Shown piece by piece: positions 31,289 through 39,670 of a DNA stretch of 41,073 nt. How positions within the stretch are numbered: the first letter of the stretch is position 1; every line of letters begins with the position of its first letter. Under the pieces are notes generated by a model. The model was not told the origin of the DNA, made no database searches, and was given only the letters and a program-made list of their open reading frames with translations. This stretch comes from Alphaproteobacteria bacterium. Its GTDB lineage: Bacteria > Pseudomonadota > Alphaproteobacteria > Rs-D84. The translations under genes were made by a program, and so were the position numbers. The stretch lies in contig WQXN01000008.1 of the NCBI GenBank assembly GCA_009784815.1, positions 1 to 41,073 of the forward strand. Direction: 5' to 3'.

Positions 31289-32875
31289 TCATTCCTTTCT
31301 AAGTGGAAATGCGCCGGCGTCAAGCATCTTCTGAATCTCGAAGTGCTTGATCTTCTTGGCGGAAGTCTGCGGCAGCTCGTCTTCGGTGATTGCGAAGTGG
31401 CGGACCCATTTGTACGGCGCAATCTTCAAGTTCGACGCCTTGATCAGCATATCGACTTTCGCGATCGTGGTCTCGGGCGTTACTTGAAACACTCCGTACG
31501 CGACGGTCTTTCCGTTTATTACTCGCTCGACCACGGCGGCGGCAAGTATGTCCTCGTTCTGAAGATACAGGTCTTCCAGCTCGTCCGGATAGACGTTTTT
31601 CCCACTGTCCAAAACTATGATCTGCTTCCAGCGGCCTTTTACTACCAATCGGTTTTTGCTGACGATTTTTCCAAGGTCTCCGGTCTTGAACCAGCCGTTT
31701 TCGAACGCTTCCGCATTTGCCTGCGGATTGTTCAGATAGCCGCTCATGACGGTGTTTCCCTTCAGCCATATTTCTCCGACTCCGTTTTTATCCGGATTGT
31801 TGATTCGGATTTTATTGCCCGGAAGCGGACTGGCATAAGTCATCTCTTTGTTATCCATCCTGAACTTGAAGTTCATGTTTCCTGTTCCGACCGTTTCGGT
31901 AAGTCCATAGCAGTCGCCTACCGCGAATCCCATGCGTTCGAAGAACTTGCGGATCGTGGGCTTCAAAGTCGCGCCGGCGGATACAAGAACCTTTACTCGG
32001 CCTCCGAATATATCCTGTATCGGCTGCTTGACCTTTCTTACCATAAACCCAAGCCCTATAAGATTAAGAAATCCCTGTGATGCAAGTATGATGCGCATAA
32101 GAGTGTATTTCTTTTTCTCTTTCGCTCCGGCGACTATCTTTTTATAAAATCCTTCCCAAACCCGCGGCACGGCCGGTATGACGTGCGGACGGTACTTGGC
32201 GAAATCGACCAGGAACTCTTTCGGATTCAGCACGGGCTGTATCAGTAACGAGCAGCCAAGCGCTATGGGCGCAAGCATATTTATCACGACACCGTATATG
32301 TGGTACAACGGCAAAAAGCCGTAGAACATATAGCCGGGCTTCATGACGGGGCTGTAGAACTGAACGCCTTCGCACAGCGACACCATGTTGTGATGCGTCA
32401 AAGGCACGATTTTGGGATTGCCGGTGGTGCCGCTTGTGAATGACAATTGGGCTATGTCTTCGCGTTCGACGCCGGCCACGTTGAAGCCATTCTCGTCGTC
32501 GGAATCCTCTTCGTCTATGTTCATCGTTGGAATGTCCTTTGGAATCTCGAAACTGTTCTGGGCGATCGCCAGTTTTGCGCCCGTGATCCTCATCATTTCC
32601 TTGTGCTCGTTCGCGGCCAGGCCCGTGTCAAGCATCAGCGCTCGCGCTCCCTGCGACAGGATCGCGAAGTACGATACTACGAATTCGGGGCATGTGCCGG
32701 ACAGCAAAGCCACGACGTCGCCCTTTTTTATGTTGTATTTTTTCGCCAGTTTGACGGCGCGTTTCTTTACCATGCTTAAGAGGTCCGCGTAAGTCTTGTT
32801 CGTGCGGACAAAGAAGACGCCGGCCGAATTTTTTTGACAGGCGGCGGCCAGGACTTCGTACATGTTTTTTACCAT
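31289..32875 (-). CDS. Acyl-CoA synthetase / AMP-dependent ligase
   Basis: 528 aa. The AMP-binding P-loop is 'LSFTSGTTGNPKIVPLTHHNM' (about 148-168), 'YGLTETVGTG' the A5 motif, and 'GWFKTGDLGKI' the A7/A8 hinge region. C-terminal 'TSAKKIKHFEIQ' carries the catalytic Lys. Probably a fatty acyl-CoA ligase (FadD-like), or a synthetase that loads an acyl chain onto ACP; chain length is not visible. Start ATG 32875 with AAGGAAG upstream. No transmembrane segment, so cytosolic or membrane-associated. Confidence 0.88.
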   Translation of the reverse strand: MVKNMYEVLAAACQKNSAGVFFVRTNKTYADLLSMVKKRAVKLAKKYNIKKGDVVALLSGTCPEFVVSYFAILSQGARALMLDTGLAANEHKEMMRITGAKLAIAQNSFEIPKDIPTMNIDEEDSDDENGFNVAGVEREDIAQLSFTSGTTGNPKIVPLTHHNMVSLCEGVQFYSPVMKPGYMFYGFLPLYHIYGVVINMLAPIALGCSLLIQPVLNPKEFLVDFAKYRPHVIPAVPRVWEGFYKKIVAGAKEKKKYTLMRIILASQGFLNLIGLGFMVRKVKQPIQDIFGGRVKVLVSAGATLKPTIRKFFERMGFAVGDCYGLTETVGTGNMNFKFRMDNKEMTYASPLPGNKIRINNPDKNGVGEIWLKGNTVMSGYLNNPQANAEAFENGWFKTGDLGKIVSKNRLVVKGRWKQIIVLDSGKNVYPDELEDLYLQNEDILAAAVVERVINGKTVAYGVFQVTPETTIAKVDMLIKASNLKIAPYKWVRHFAITEDELPQTSAKKIKHFEIQKMLDAGAFPLRKE

Positions 32876-32966
32876 GTTTTCTTCCTTTTTGTTTTTTTGT
32901 TACTGTTGGTCGACGGTAAAAGGTTACTGGGATTTGCATCCCTAAGCAATAATAAAATAATAAAGC

Positions 32967-32996
32967 TTGACAGGTGGGGGGGGTAGGGACTACCAT
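32967..32996 (+). promoter_or_regulatory. purL promoter with G8 spacer tract
   Basis: TTGACA (32967-32972), an 18-bp spacer with eight G (32976-32983), and TACCAT (32991-32996), a weak -10. The tract here touches the -35 side rather than the -10. A 50-nt leader precedes the GTG at 33052. The rest of 32876-33051 shows no other feature. Confidence 0.45.
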
Positions 32997-33051
32997 AAAC
33001 CTTTGAAGAGCCGGGAGATTTGAGAGAGCAAACCTACAAGGCTGGTCCAAC

Positions 33052-36000
33052 GTGAGCAATAATATTCTTTTTTTCCAAAACAAAGTTAATCCCAAACTAT
33101 ATTACACCGTCGAATATAAAGGAATCCCCACCGCCGAGGAACAAGCCAAGCTTGAATACCTGACTAACGGAACCATGGTGGATTCCGATACTGTTACCCT
33201 GACCCACCCGCTTATCGGTACCCGCAAGGAACGCATTACTCCGTTTTCGACTTCCGCCACGGGAATAGCCTTGGCCATAGGCCTTGAAAACGTTATGCGA
33301 GTCGAAAACTTTGTCGAAGCCACTTCGGAATTTCCAGATTACGACGTCATGCTTAACGAAGTCTACCCGTCGCTTGGCCAGGATATGTTCAAAACCGACC
33401 GCCAGCCCCAACCGGTCAAATACATCGAAGACCTGCACAGCTATAACAAGGAACACGGTCTTGCGATTTCGGACGAAGAAATAGACTATCTGATACAAGC
33501 CGCGCAGCGTCGCGGCCGCCTGTTCACGGACGCTGAAATTTTCGGATTCAGCCAGGCGAATTCGGAACACTGCCGCCATAAAATATTCAACGGCACCTTT
33601 ATTATAGACGGCAAGGAACAGGCGAAAACCCTATTCCAAATGATCAAGGAAACCACCATTGATTCAAATTCTTTGACCGGATATAAAGGCGCGGTGCTGA
33701 ACGCGTACGCCGACAATGCGGCCGCCGTCGGCAGCGCAAAGGTCATGCAGTGGGCCCCGGGACCGGACGGCAAGATGGTGCTTACCCCGATAGAAGTCAG
33801 CGCGCTGCTTAAAGCCGAAACACACAATCACCCGACGGGCGTATCGCCCTTCCCCGGCGCGGCTACCGGCACTGGCGGAGAAATCCGCGACCGCATGGCG
33901 GTGGGACTTGGATCGCACCCTTTGTCCGGCGGACTTGTGGTCATGACGAACGACCCGGCGAAAGAAGGCAACTACCTTTATTCTTCCGCGCAAAAGATTC
34001 TTACCGAAGCGACCGACGGCGCATTCCATTACGGCAACGAATTCGGCCAGCCGCTTGTAATTCCGCCATTGGTCTATGCCTTCACTCACGAAGAAAACGG
34101 GATCAAATGGGGATACAACAAGCCGATCCTGCTTGCCAGCGGACTTGGGTACGTAGACAAAAGATATATGCATAAAGACGATTCCAAAATTAAGAAAGGC
34201 CAAAAAATCATACTTCTTGGCGGATCGAATTATCTGATCGGACTTGGCGGCGGATCGGCTTCAAGCCTTAACAGCGGCGCGGCATCGAAAAAAGTCGACT
34301 TCGCTTCCGTACAGCGCGACAACGCCGAAATGCAGAACCGCGCCTATCGCGTCACCCGCGCCCTGACCGAAGGAGCCAAAAATCCGATCGTATCCATACA
34401 CGATCACGGCGCCGGCGGCCACTTCAACTGCCTTGTGGAATTGGTTGAAAAACTGGGCGGTCGCATAGACATGTCAAAGCTTCCCGTGGACGACAAGACT
34501 ATGTCCGCAAAAGAAATCCTTAGCAACGAATCCCAGGAACGCATGGCGATTTTAGTGAACGAGGATGATGTGGAATCCGTCATGGAGATCGCCGCGCGCG
34601 AAGGATGTCCGGCCTATGAAATCGGAGAAATCACAGGCGATAACAAATTCGTCTGCGAACAGGAAAACGGTGAACGACCGGTCGATATGGAAATAGCGGA
34701 CCTGATGAGCAACCCTCCCAAAACGATAATCAAGGACTCAAATGTGCGCTATACCTTCGCGACGGTGGAATATAGCGACGACGATTTCATCGAAAACTTA
34801 AAAAACGTACTTGGAATGCTGAACGTCGGAAGCACGGACTGGATGGTTAACAAGGCTGACTGCTCGGTCAAGGGTCTTACCGCCGCGCAGGCCCGCGTCG
34901 GGGCGTTGCAGCTGCCTATCTGCAAATACGGAATTTCAAGATTCGACTACACCACCGACGTCGGAATCGCCGGAGCAAAGGGCTATGCCCCGGCCGCAAC
35001 TTTGATTAACGCCGGAAGCGGCGCTCGCCTTGCGCTTGCCGACGCGTTGTTGGGCCTGATCTTTACGCCTTTGAAAGATGGCCGCCAAAGCATAGAAATA
35101 CCGCTGGAAGACCAACTGCAAAAAGTCTTCACAAGCGCCAACTGGATGTGGCCTTGCAAAAATCCGGGCGAAGACGCGCGCCTTTACGCCGCCTGCCAAG
35201 CGCTAAGCAATTTCGCGCAGCAGCTTGGAGTAACAATACCCACCGGAAAGGATTCGCTGTCCATGACACAAAAAGTCGACGGCGACAAGATCATGGCTCC
35301 GGGTACGGTCATACTGACCGCGTCGGGCTTGGTAGAAAACATCGACAAGAAAGTCCTGCCCGTCATGCAGCCGGACGTTGATTCGGAACTTTGGCATATT
35401 GATATGTCGAATTTTTCGGGCGAAATCGGCGGCTCGTGCTTCGCGCAGTCCTTGGGTTTTGTGGGCAACCGCGCGACGGACGTTCAATCGAAACCTTTAA
35501 GCACAGGATTCGACGCGATCCAGGAACTGGTGCAAAAAGGATTGCTGCTTGCCGGACAAAGCATCTCGCGCGGGGGCATGATAACCTCGGTGCTTGAAAT
35601 GGCCTTTGCGGCTGATCAAGGCGGAGTCAAGCTGGACATACCGGCCAATTCGGAAAAGCTATTCTCGGAAGCTCCGGGCGTGGTCGTGCAGGTAAGCAAG
35701 GAAAACATCGCCGAATTCCGCAAAATACTATTCGATAACGGAGCGCTTATAAACGCCGACAAAATCGGCGAACCGTCGGTCAACCGCTGGCTGTCCGTGG
35801 GCAAGCATAGCATGCACATCGACGCGCTGCGCGAAGCTTGGATGAAACCCAGCCATGACTTGGAAAAATACCAAAACAAGGAAGCCGAAGCGCGCAAACG
35901 CAACCAGCTTATGCAGCCGCTTGTCGCCGACTCGCGGCGCCTATACAAAAACGTAAATATCATCACCGGCGCGAAAAAGAAAACCACCTGCGCGGTGCTG

Positions 36001-36744
36001 CGCGACAACGGCACTAACGGCGACCGCGAGATGATGTACGCTGCCAAGCTGGGCGGATTCGACAATGTGTTGGACGTGCATATGTCCGACCTTATAACGG
36101 GCAAAAAAGATCTTGGCGCTGCGGATTTCCTTATACTGGCTGGAGGATTCTCGAACGCCGACGCGTTCCGCGCGGGTACGGGCTGGGCGGCGAAACTTAA
36201 ATATAACCTTCGCGCCAACGACGCTTTGATGAACTTTATCAATCGCGACAATACCCTTACGCTTGGCATATGCAACGGCTGCCAAGTCATACAGGAACTG
36301 GGCCTGATCGGAGGAACCCCCGCGCCCATGCAGCGGAACGATTCAGGCAAATTCGAAGCGGCGTTCGTATCGACTCATGTGCCGGCAAACAACGCCGTCA
36401 TAATGAAAGACTTGTCCGAAATACAGCTGCCCGTCTGGGTCGCGCACGGCGAAGGGAAATTCAACCTGTCCGGCTTGACCGAAGGCAAGGATTACCAAAC
36501 GGTGATGAAATACGCTTACAGCGGATACCCTGGCAACCCGAACGGATCGCCTGATAAAGTCGCCGGAATCGCGTCTATGGACGGCCGCGTCGTCGCCATG
36601 ATGCCGCACCCGGAACGCGCGGTGCAACCGTATCAGTGGGCTTGGAATCCGGGCAATATGGACTGTCAAATATCCACCGGCGGCATTGCGACGCCATGGC
36701 TGAAGATATTCGCCGCAGCGCATAATCACGCCGCAACGAAATAA
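33052..36744 (+). CDS. purL: Phosphoribosylformylglycinamidine synthase, single-chain
   Basis: 1230 aa, the large one-chain form that joins synthetase and glutaminase. The synthetase half shows 'SQANSEHCRHKIFNG' (about 166-180), 'AETHNHPTGVSPFPGAATGTGGEIRD' and a second ATP-grasp-like half. The glutaminase end has the nucleophile in 'GICNGCQVIQELGLIGG' and His/Glu in 'MMPHPERAVQP'. It makes FGAM from FGAR with ATP and glutamine, the fourth step of purine synthesis. GTG start with weak AAGG 10 nt before. The 1230-aa form resembles that of Clostridia and Bacteroidetes more than the split PurLQS of alphaproteobacteria. PurH follows 17 bp later. Confidence 0.96.
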   Translation: MSNNILFFQNKVNPKLYYTVEYKGIPTAEEQAKLEYLTNGTMVDSDTVTLTHPLIGTRKERITPFSTSATGIALAIGLENVMRVENFVEATSEFPDYDVMLNEVYPSLGQDMFKTDRQPQPVKYIEDLHSYNKEHGLAISDEEIDYLIQAAQRRGRLFTDAEIFGFSQANSEHCRHKIFNGTFIIDGKEQAKTLFQMIKETTIDSNSLTGYKGAVLNAYADNAAAVGSAKVMQWAPGPDGKMVLTPIEVSALLKAETHNHPTGVSPFPGAATGTGGEIRDRMAVGLGSHPLSGGLVVMTNDPAKEGNYLYSSAQKILTEATDGAFHYGNEFGQPLVIPPLVYAFTHEENGIKWGYNKPILLASGLGYVDKRYMHKDDSKIKKGQKIILLGGSNYLIGLGGGSASSLNSGAASKKVDFASVQRDNAEMQNRAYRVTRALTEGAKNPIVSIHDHGAGGHFNCLVELVEKLGGRIDMSKLPVDDKTMSAKEILSNESQERMAILVNEDDVESVMEIAAREGCPAYEIGEITGDNKFVCEQENGERPVDMEIADLMSNPPKTIIKDSNVRYTFATVEYSDDDFIENLKNVLGMLNVGSTDWMVNKADCSVKGLTAAQARVGALQLPICKYGISRFDYTTDVGIAGAKGYAPAATLINAGSGARLALADALLGLIFTPLKDGRQSIEIPLEDQLQKVFTSANWMWPCKNPGEDARLYAACQALSNFAQQLGVTIPTGKDSLSMTQKVDGDKIMAPGTVILTASGLVENIDKKVLPVMQPDVDSELWHIDMSNFSGEIGGSCFAQSLGFVGNRATDVQSKPLSTGFDAIQELVQKGLLLAGQSISRGGMITSVLEMAFAADQGGVKLDIPANSEKLFSEAPGVVVQVSKENIAEFRKILFDNGALINADKIGEPSVNRWLSVGKHSMHIDALREAWMKPSHDLEKYQNKEAEARKRNQLMQPLVADSRRLYKNVNIITGAKKKTTCAVLRDNGTNGDREMMYAAKLGGFDNVLDVHMSDLITGKKDLGAADFLILAGGFSNADAFRAGTGWAAKLKYNLRANDALMNFINRDNTLTLGICNGCQVIQELGLIGGTPAPMQRNDSGKFEAAFVSTHVPANNAVIMKDLSEIQLPVWVAHGEGKFNLSGLTEGKDYQTVMKYAYSGYPGNPNGSPDKVAGIASMDGRVVAMMPHPERAVQPYQWAWNPGNMDCQISTGGIATPWLKIFAAAHNHAATK

Positions 36745-36761
36745 CCAAAAGGAAAAACCCT

Positions 36762-38345
36762 ATGAGAAATCAAAAAACCGTACTGCTTAGCGTATACGAT
36801 AAAACCGGAATCGTAGATCTTGCGAAAGAATTGGTAGCAAAGGATTACAGGATAGTTTCCAGCGGCGGCACGGCAAGCGCCTTGAAACTTGCGAATATTC
36901 CCTGCATGGAAGCTTCGGAACTCACCGGATTCCCGGAAATGCTGGACGGACGAGTGAAGACTCTTCATCCGGTGATTCATGGCGGAATACTTGCGGATCG
37001 CAGCGACGCCAACCACGAGGCGGAATTGTTCGAAAATGAAATCGATTACATAAGCATGGTGGTATGCAACCTCTACCCGTTTGAAGAGGCGATAAAGGAT
37101 ATACCGAAAACCGGGCAGGCCTTAATAGATAAAAAAGAAATCGAAAATATCGACATAGGCGGCCCGACTATGCTCCGCGCCGCAGCGAAAAACTATAAGG
37201 ACGTCGTAGTCGTGACAGATCCGAAAGACTACCCGGAACTTATGAAACGCATGAAGGAAAACGATGTCACCCTTATGTTCAGAAAACAGCTTGCGGCCAA
37301 AGTCTTCGCGTATACGGCCTATTATGACGCGGTGATCGCGAACCGTTTCTGCGATGAAAAATTTCCGGAATTCATGACAATACCGATGAAAAAAGTTCCG
37401 GTCACGATGAGATACGGAGAGAACGGACATCAGCAGGCCGCCATGTATCAAACCCCGACCGACAAAACCCCGTCGGCTTCCATGGACGCAGAGCAGCTGC
37501 ACGGACAGGACATGTCGTTCAACAATCAGGCCGACGTCGACGCGGCTTGGAGATTCGTCGGAGAATATTCGATTGATAGGCCTACCTGCTCGATCATCAA
37601 GCACCAGAACACCTGCGGAGCGGCGGTAGGAGAAACCGCCCTGGACGCGTACAAAAGGTCTTTCGTCTGCGACCAGCAAAGCGCGTTCGGCGGAATCATC
37701 GCGATCAACTGTGAAGTCAGCCTTGAAATGGCGGCCGAAATAATCGAAACCGGACATTTTGTTGAATGTATTATCGCGCATGATTACGACGGCGAGGCGT
37801 TGGAACTTCTGAAATCTAAAAAGAAAAAACTTAGAATCTTGAAGCAGCCGAACCGGTACGTTGTGCCCGCGGGCTTGGCGTACAGGCAGATCGACGGCGG
37901 AATGCTTGCCCAGGATCGCGACACCGTACTTTACGAAAAGTTCGAGCTTATGACCAATGGACGCCAGCCCACCGAGGAAGAAATCAAGGCTTTGGAATTC
38001 GCCCTCCGCGCGGTGAAAAACGTCAAATCAAACGGAGTCGTCGTGGCTTACGGCGAACAGCTGGTCGGCGTGGGAACGGGGCAGCAAAAACGCATCAGGT
38101 CATTGGATATAGCCATCGACAACATGAACGCCATGCCCGCCGATTACCGGGGTTCCAAAGCTCCGCTTGTAATGGCAAGCGACGCGTTCTTCCCGTTCGG
38201 CGACTGCGTCGAGAAGTTCGCGGCGCACGGCGGCAAGGCGGTGATATGGCCGGCCGGCTCGAATAACGACCAGGAATCGATCGACGCGGCGAACAAGCAC
38301 GGGATCATAATGATCGCAACCGGCACCAGACACTTCTCGCATTAA
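36762..38345 (+). CDS. purH: Bifunctional AICAR formyltransferase / IMP cyclohydrolase
   Basis: 527 aa. The N-terminal cyclohydrolase domain (1-195) has 'LLSVYDKTGIVDLAKEL', 'SSGGTASAL', 'DGRVKTLHPVIHGGIL' and 'NIDIGGPTMLRAAAKN'. The formyltransferase domain has 'MRYGENGHQQAAMY' (bacteria usually have GENPHQ), 'IKHQNTCGAA' (usually KHxNPCG), 'SDAFFPFGD' and a C-terminal 'TGTRHFSH'. It performs the last two steps of purine synthesis to IMP. RBS AAAGGA precedes ATG 36762. It is the second gene of a purL-purH operon that ends at a perfect terminator. Confidence 0.96.
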   Translation: MRNQKTVLLSVYDKTGIVDLAKELVAKDYRIVSSGGTASALKLANIPCMEASELTGFPEMLDGRVKTLHPVIHGGILADRSDANHEAELFENEIDYISMVVCNLYPFEEAIKDIPKTGQALIDKKEIENIDIGGPTMLRAAAKNYKDVVVVTDPKDYPELMKRMKENDVTLMFRKQLAAKVFAYTAYYDAVIANRFCDEKFPEFMTIPMKKVPVTMRYGENGHQQAAMYQTPTDKTPSASMDAEQLHGQDMSFNNQADVDAAWRFVGEYSIDRPTCSIIKHQNTCGAAVGETALDAYKRSFVCDQQSAFGGIIAINCEVSLEMAAEIIETGHFVECIIAHDYDGEALELLKSKKKKLRILKQPNRYVVPAGLAYRQIDGGMLAQDRDTVLYEKFELMTNGRQPTEEEIKALEFALRAVKNVKSNGVVVAYGEQLVGVGTGQQKRIRSLDIAIDNMNAMPADYRGSKAPLVMASDAFFPFGDCVEKFAAHGGKAVIWPAGSNNDQESIDAANKHGIIMIATGTRHFSH

Positions 38346-38370
38346 CGAAAACGCTAGGGCAACACGCCAA

Positions 38371-38405
38371 AAAACCTGTCCAATATATTGGACAGGTTTT
38401 TATTT
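38371..38405. terminator. Perfect palindromic terminator after purH
   Basis: A 30-bp perfect palindrome (38371-38400), AAAACCTGTCCAATA and its complement, followed by TATTTT. It can act from both sides. Confidence 0.85.
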
Positions 38406-38435
38406 TCTGTATTTTAATGATTTAATAATAAATCC

Positions 38436-38590
38436 CAAAAACCATTCGTCGCATCGCGACGTCGAGAGGAAATCTCACAATACCAAGAAAGACCGACCGG
38501 AACGTGGACACCCAAGTCCCTGTAGGGAGGTCTTTCGAAGCGTAGTGGGCGATTTTATCCGACGGACGAAAAATGCGGCAATGGTTTTTG
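38436..38590. repeat. Nested-hairpin intergenic element, copy D
   Basis: Ends CAAAAACCATT and AATGGTTTTTG pair. The inner stem GAAAGACC/GGTCTTTC is followed by CGAAGCGTAGTGG, which it shares with copy B. The apex is TGGAC-ACCCAA-GTCC, where the U-A pair of the other apices becomes G-C. It lies between purH and ddh, ending 3 bp from the ddh stop. Confidence 0.78.
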
Positions 38591-38593
38591 TCC

Positions 38594-39559
38594 TTAAGCG
38601 CGGGCGCGTTTCAGGCGGTCCGAGATGGTGACTCCCTTGACGCAGTCCATCTGAGCTATCATGGAATCCAAATAATATCCGTACTTCTGATCCCTTTTGT
38701 ACCTGGCCATGCAGCGCGCGCCGGAATATAAAGCCCTGGCGGTAAACTCACCGTTGTCGCCCTTCCAATCCATTTCCAGCTTTACCGATTCCTTATCATC
38801 GCTAAGCAGATATCCGCCGTGCGTTTTAGTGTCATACTTAGTCACATCATCCACAACGTGAATATCTGTGTGCTGCTCGTCGTTATCGACGAAATATTTA
38901 TGAGCCAAAAGCGCGGCTTTTAATTCGGCATTATCGACTTCTATATAAAGGTCGCGCTGATGCTTGCCCGGGATGAAAACTCCGGCATCCGTATGGAAAT
39001 GATCCGTAATTGAAACGGCCTTAGGATCCTCTATACCGAATCTTTCCATAACCGTTGCGGCCTGCCCGCTGTGCCCCATGCTTTTTCCGGGACCGTAATT
39101 TATGGTGCTTTTGACCCAGGGATTTATACGGTATCCTATAGCCATGCCGGTGGAATATATGCCGGGACAAAATCCGGTGTTAAGACCGCAAGCCTTATAA
39201 ATCTTGGCAAGCTTGCCCAATTCGTCCAAGGAATCGAAAAGCAGTCCGCGATCGTCAAGACTGTCGACGGTGCAGAAACCCCATTTCAAATACTGTTCTA
39301 TTATCGGCATCACGAATTCCGAGCGCTTGGTCTGAATCACCACATCGGGACGCACGGGTAAATCATGCACGTTCGTGACTATGGGCAGCCCCGCGATTTC
39401 TTCCCCGGGCTTGGCCTCGCGACGGATTATGCCGACGCATTTCATATCCATCTTTTCGTTATTTTCCAGACAAAACTTCTTGTCTTTAATATATACGCCA
39501 AGAACATATTGTCCTATTCGGCCCAAGCCGTCGATCGCAAATGTGAAACTCTCGCTCAT
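38594..39559 (-). CDS. ddh: meso-Diaminopimelate D-dehydrogenase
   Basis: 321 aa from ATG 39559, with GGCGAG 8 nt upstream; an ATG at 39580 lies almost at the expected transcription start, so the shorter start is preferred. The Rossmann fold is 'FAIDGLGRIGQYVLGVYI' (4-20). 'VVIQTKRSEFVMPIIEQYLKWGFCTVDSLDD' and 'GFCPGIYSTGMAIGYRINPWV' match Ddh, and 'HTDAGVFIPGKHQRDLYIEVDNAELKAALLAHKYFVDN' is the substrate-loop side. It makes meso-DAP from tetrahydrodipicolinate in one NADPH step, supplying peptidoglycan and lysine. It has a G-tract promoter. Element D lies 3 bp after the stop. Confidence 0.92.
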   Translation of the reverse strand: MSESFTFAIDGLGRIGQYVLGVYIKDKKFCLENNEKMDMKCVGIIRREAKPGEEIAGLPIVTNVHDLPVRPDVVIQTKRSEFVMPIIEQYLKWGFCTVDSLDDRGLLFDSLDELGKLAKIYKACGLNTGFCPGIYSTGMAIGYRINPWVKSTINYGPGKSMGHSGQAATVMERFGIEDPKAVSITDHFHTDAGVFIPGKHQRDLYIEVDNAELKAALLAHKYFVDNDEQHTDIHVVDDVTKYDTKTHGGYLLSDDKESVKLEMDWKGDNGEFTARALYSGARCMARYKRDQKYGYYLDSMIAQMDCVKGVTISDRLKRARA

Positions 39560-39590
39560 CTTTAACTCGCCTTTTTTCATTTATTGTCTG

Positions 39591-39619
39591 ATTTTACCCC
39601 CCCCGTCGGGTTTTGTCAA
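39591..39619 (-). promoter_or_regulatory. ddh promoter with G8 spacer tract
   Basis: TTGACA (39614-39619), exactly 17 bp of spacer (AAACCCGAC plus eight G, 39597-39604), and TAAAAT (39591-39596). With eight G the spacing is optimal; nine would give the same 18 bp as the two promoters at 15.1 and 15.7 kb. Confidence 0.8.
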
Positions 39620-39635
39620 ATAAAAATAAAACAAT

Positions 39636-39664
39636 TTGCAACAGGAGCGCATTGTATTTATAAT
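39636..39664 (+). promoter_or_regulatory. cysS promoter, leaderless
   Basis: TTGCAA (39636-39641), 17-bp spacer, TATAAT (39659-39664), then 6 nt and ATG 39671. No Shine-Dalgarno sequence near the ATG. Confidence 0.65.
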
Positions 39665-39670
39665 TTCCGC

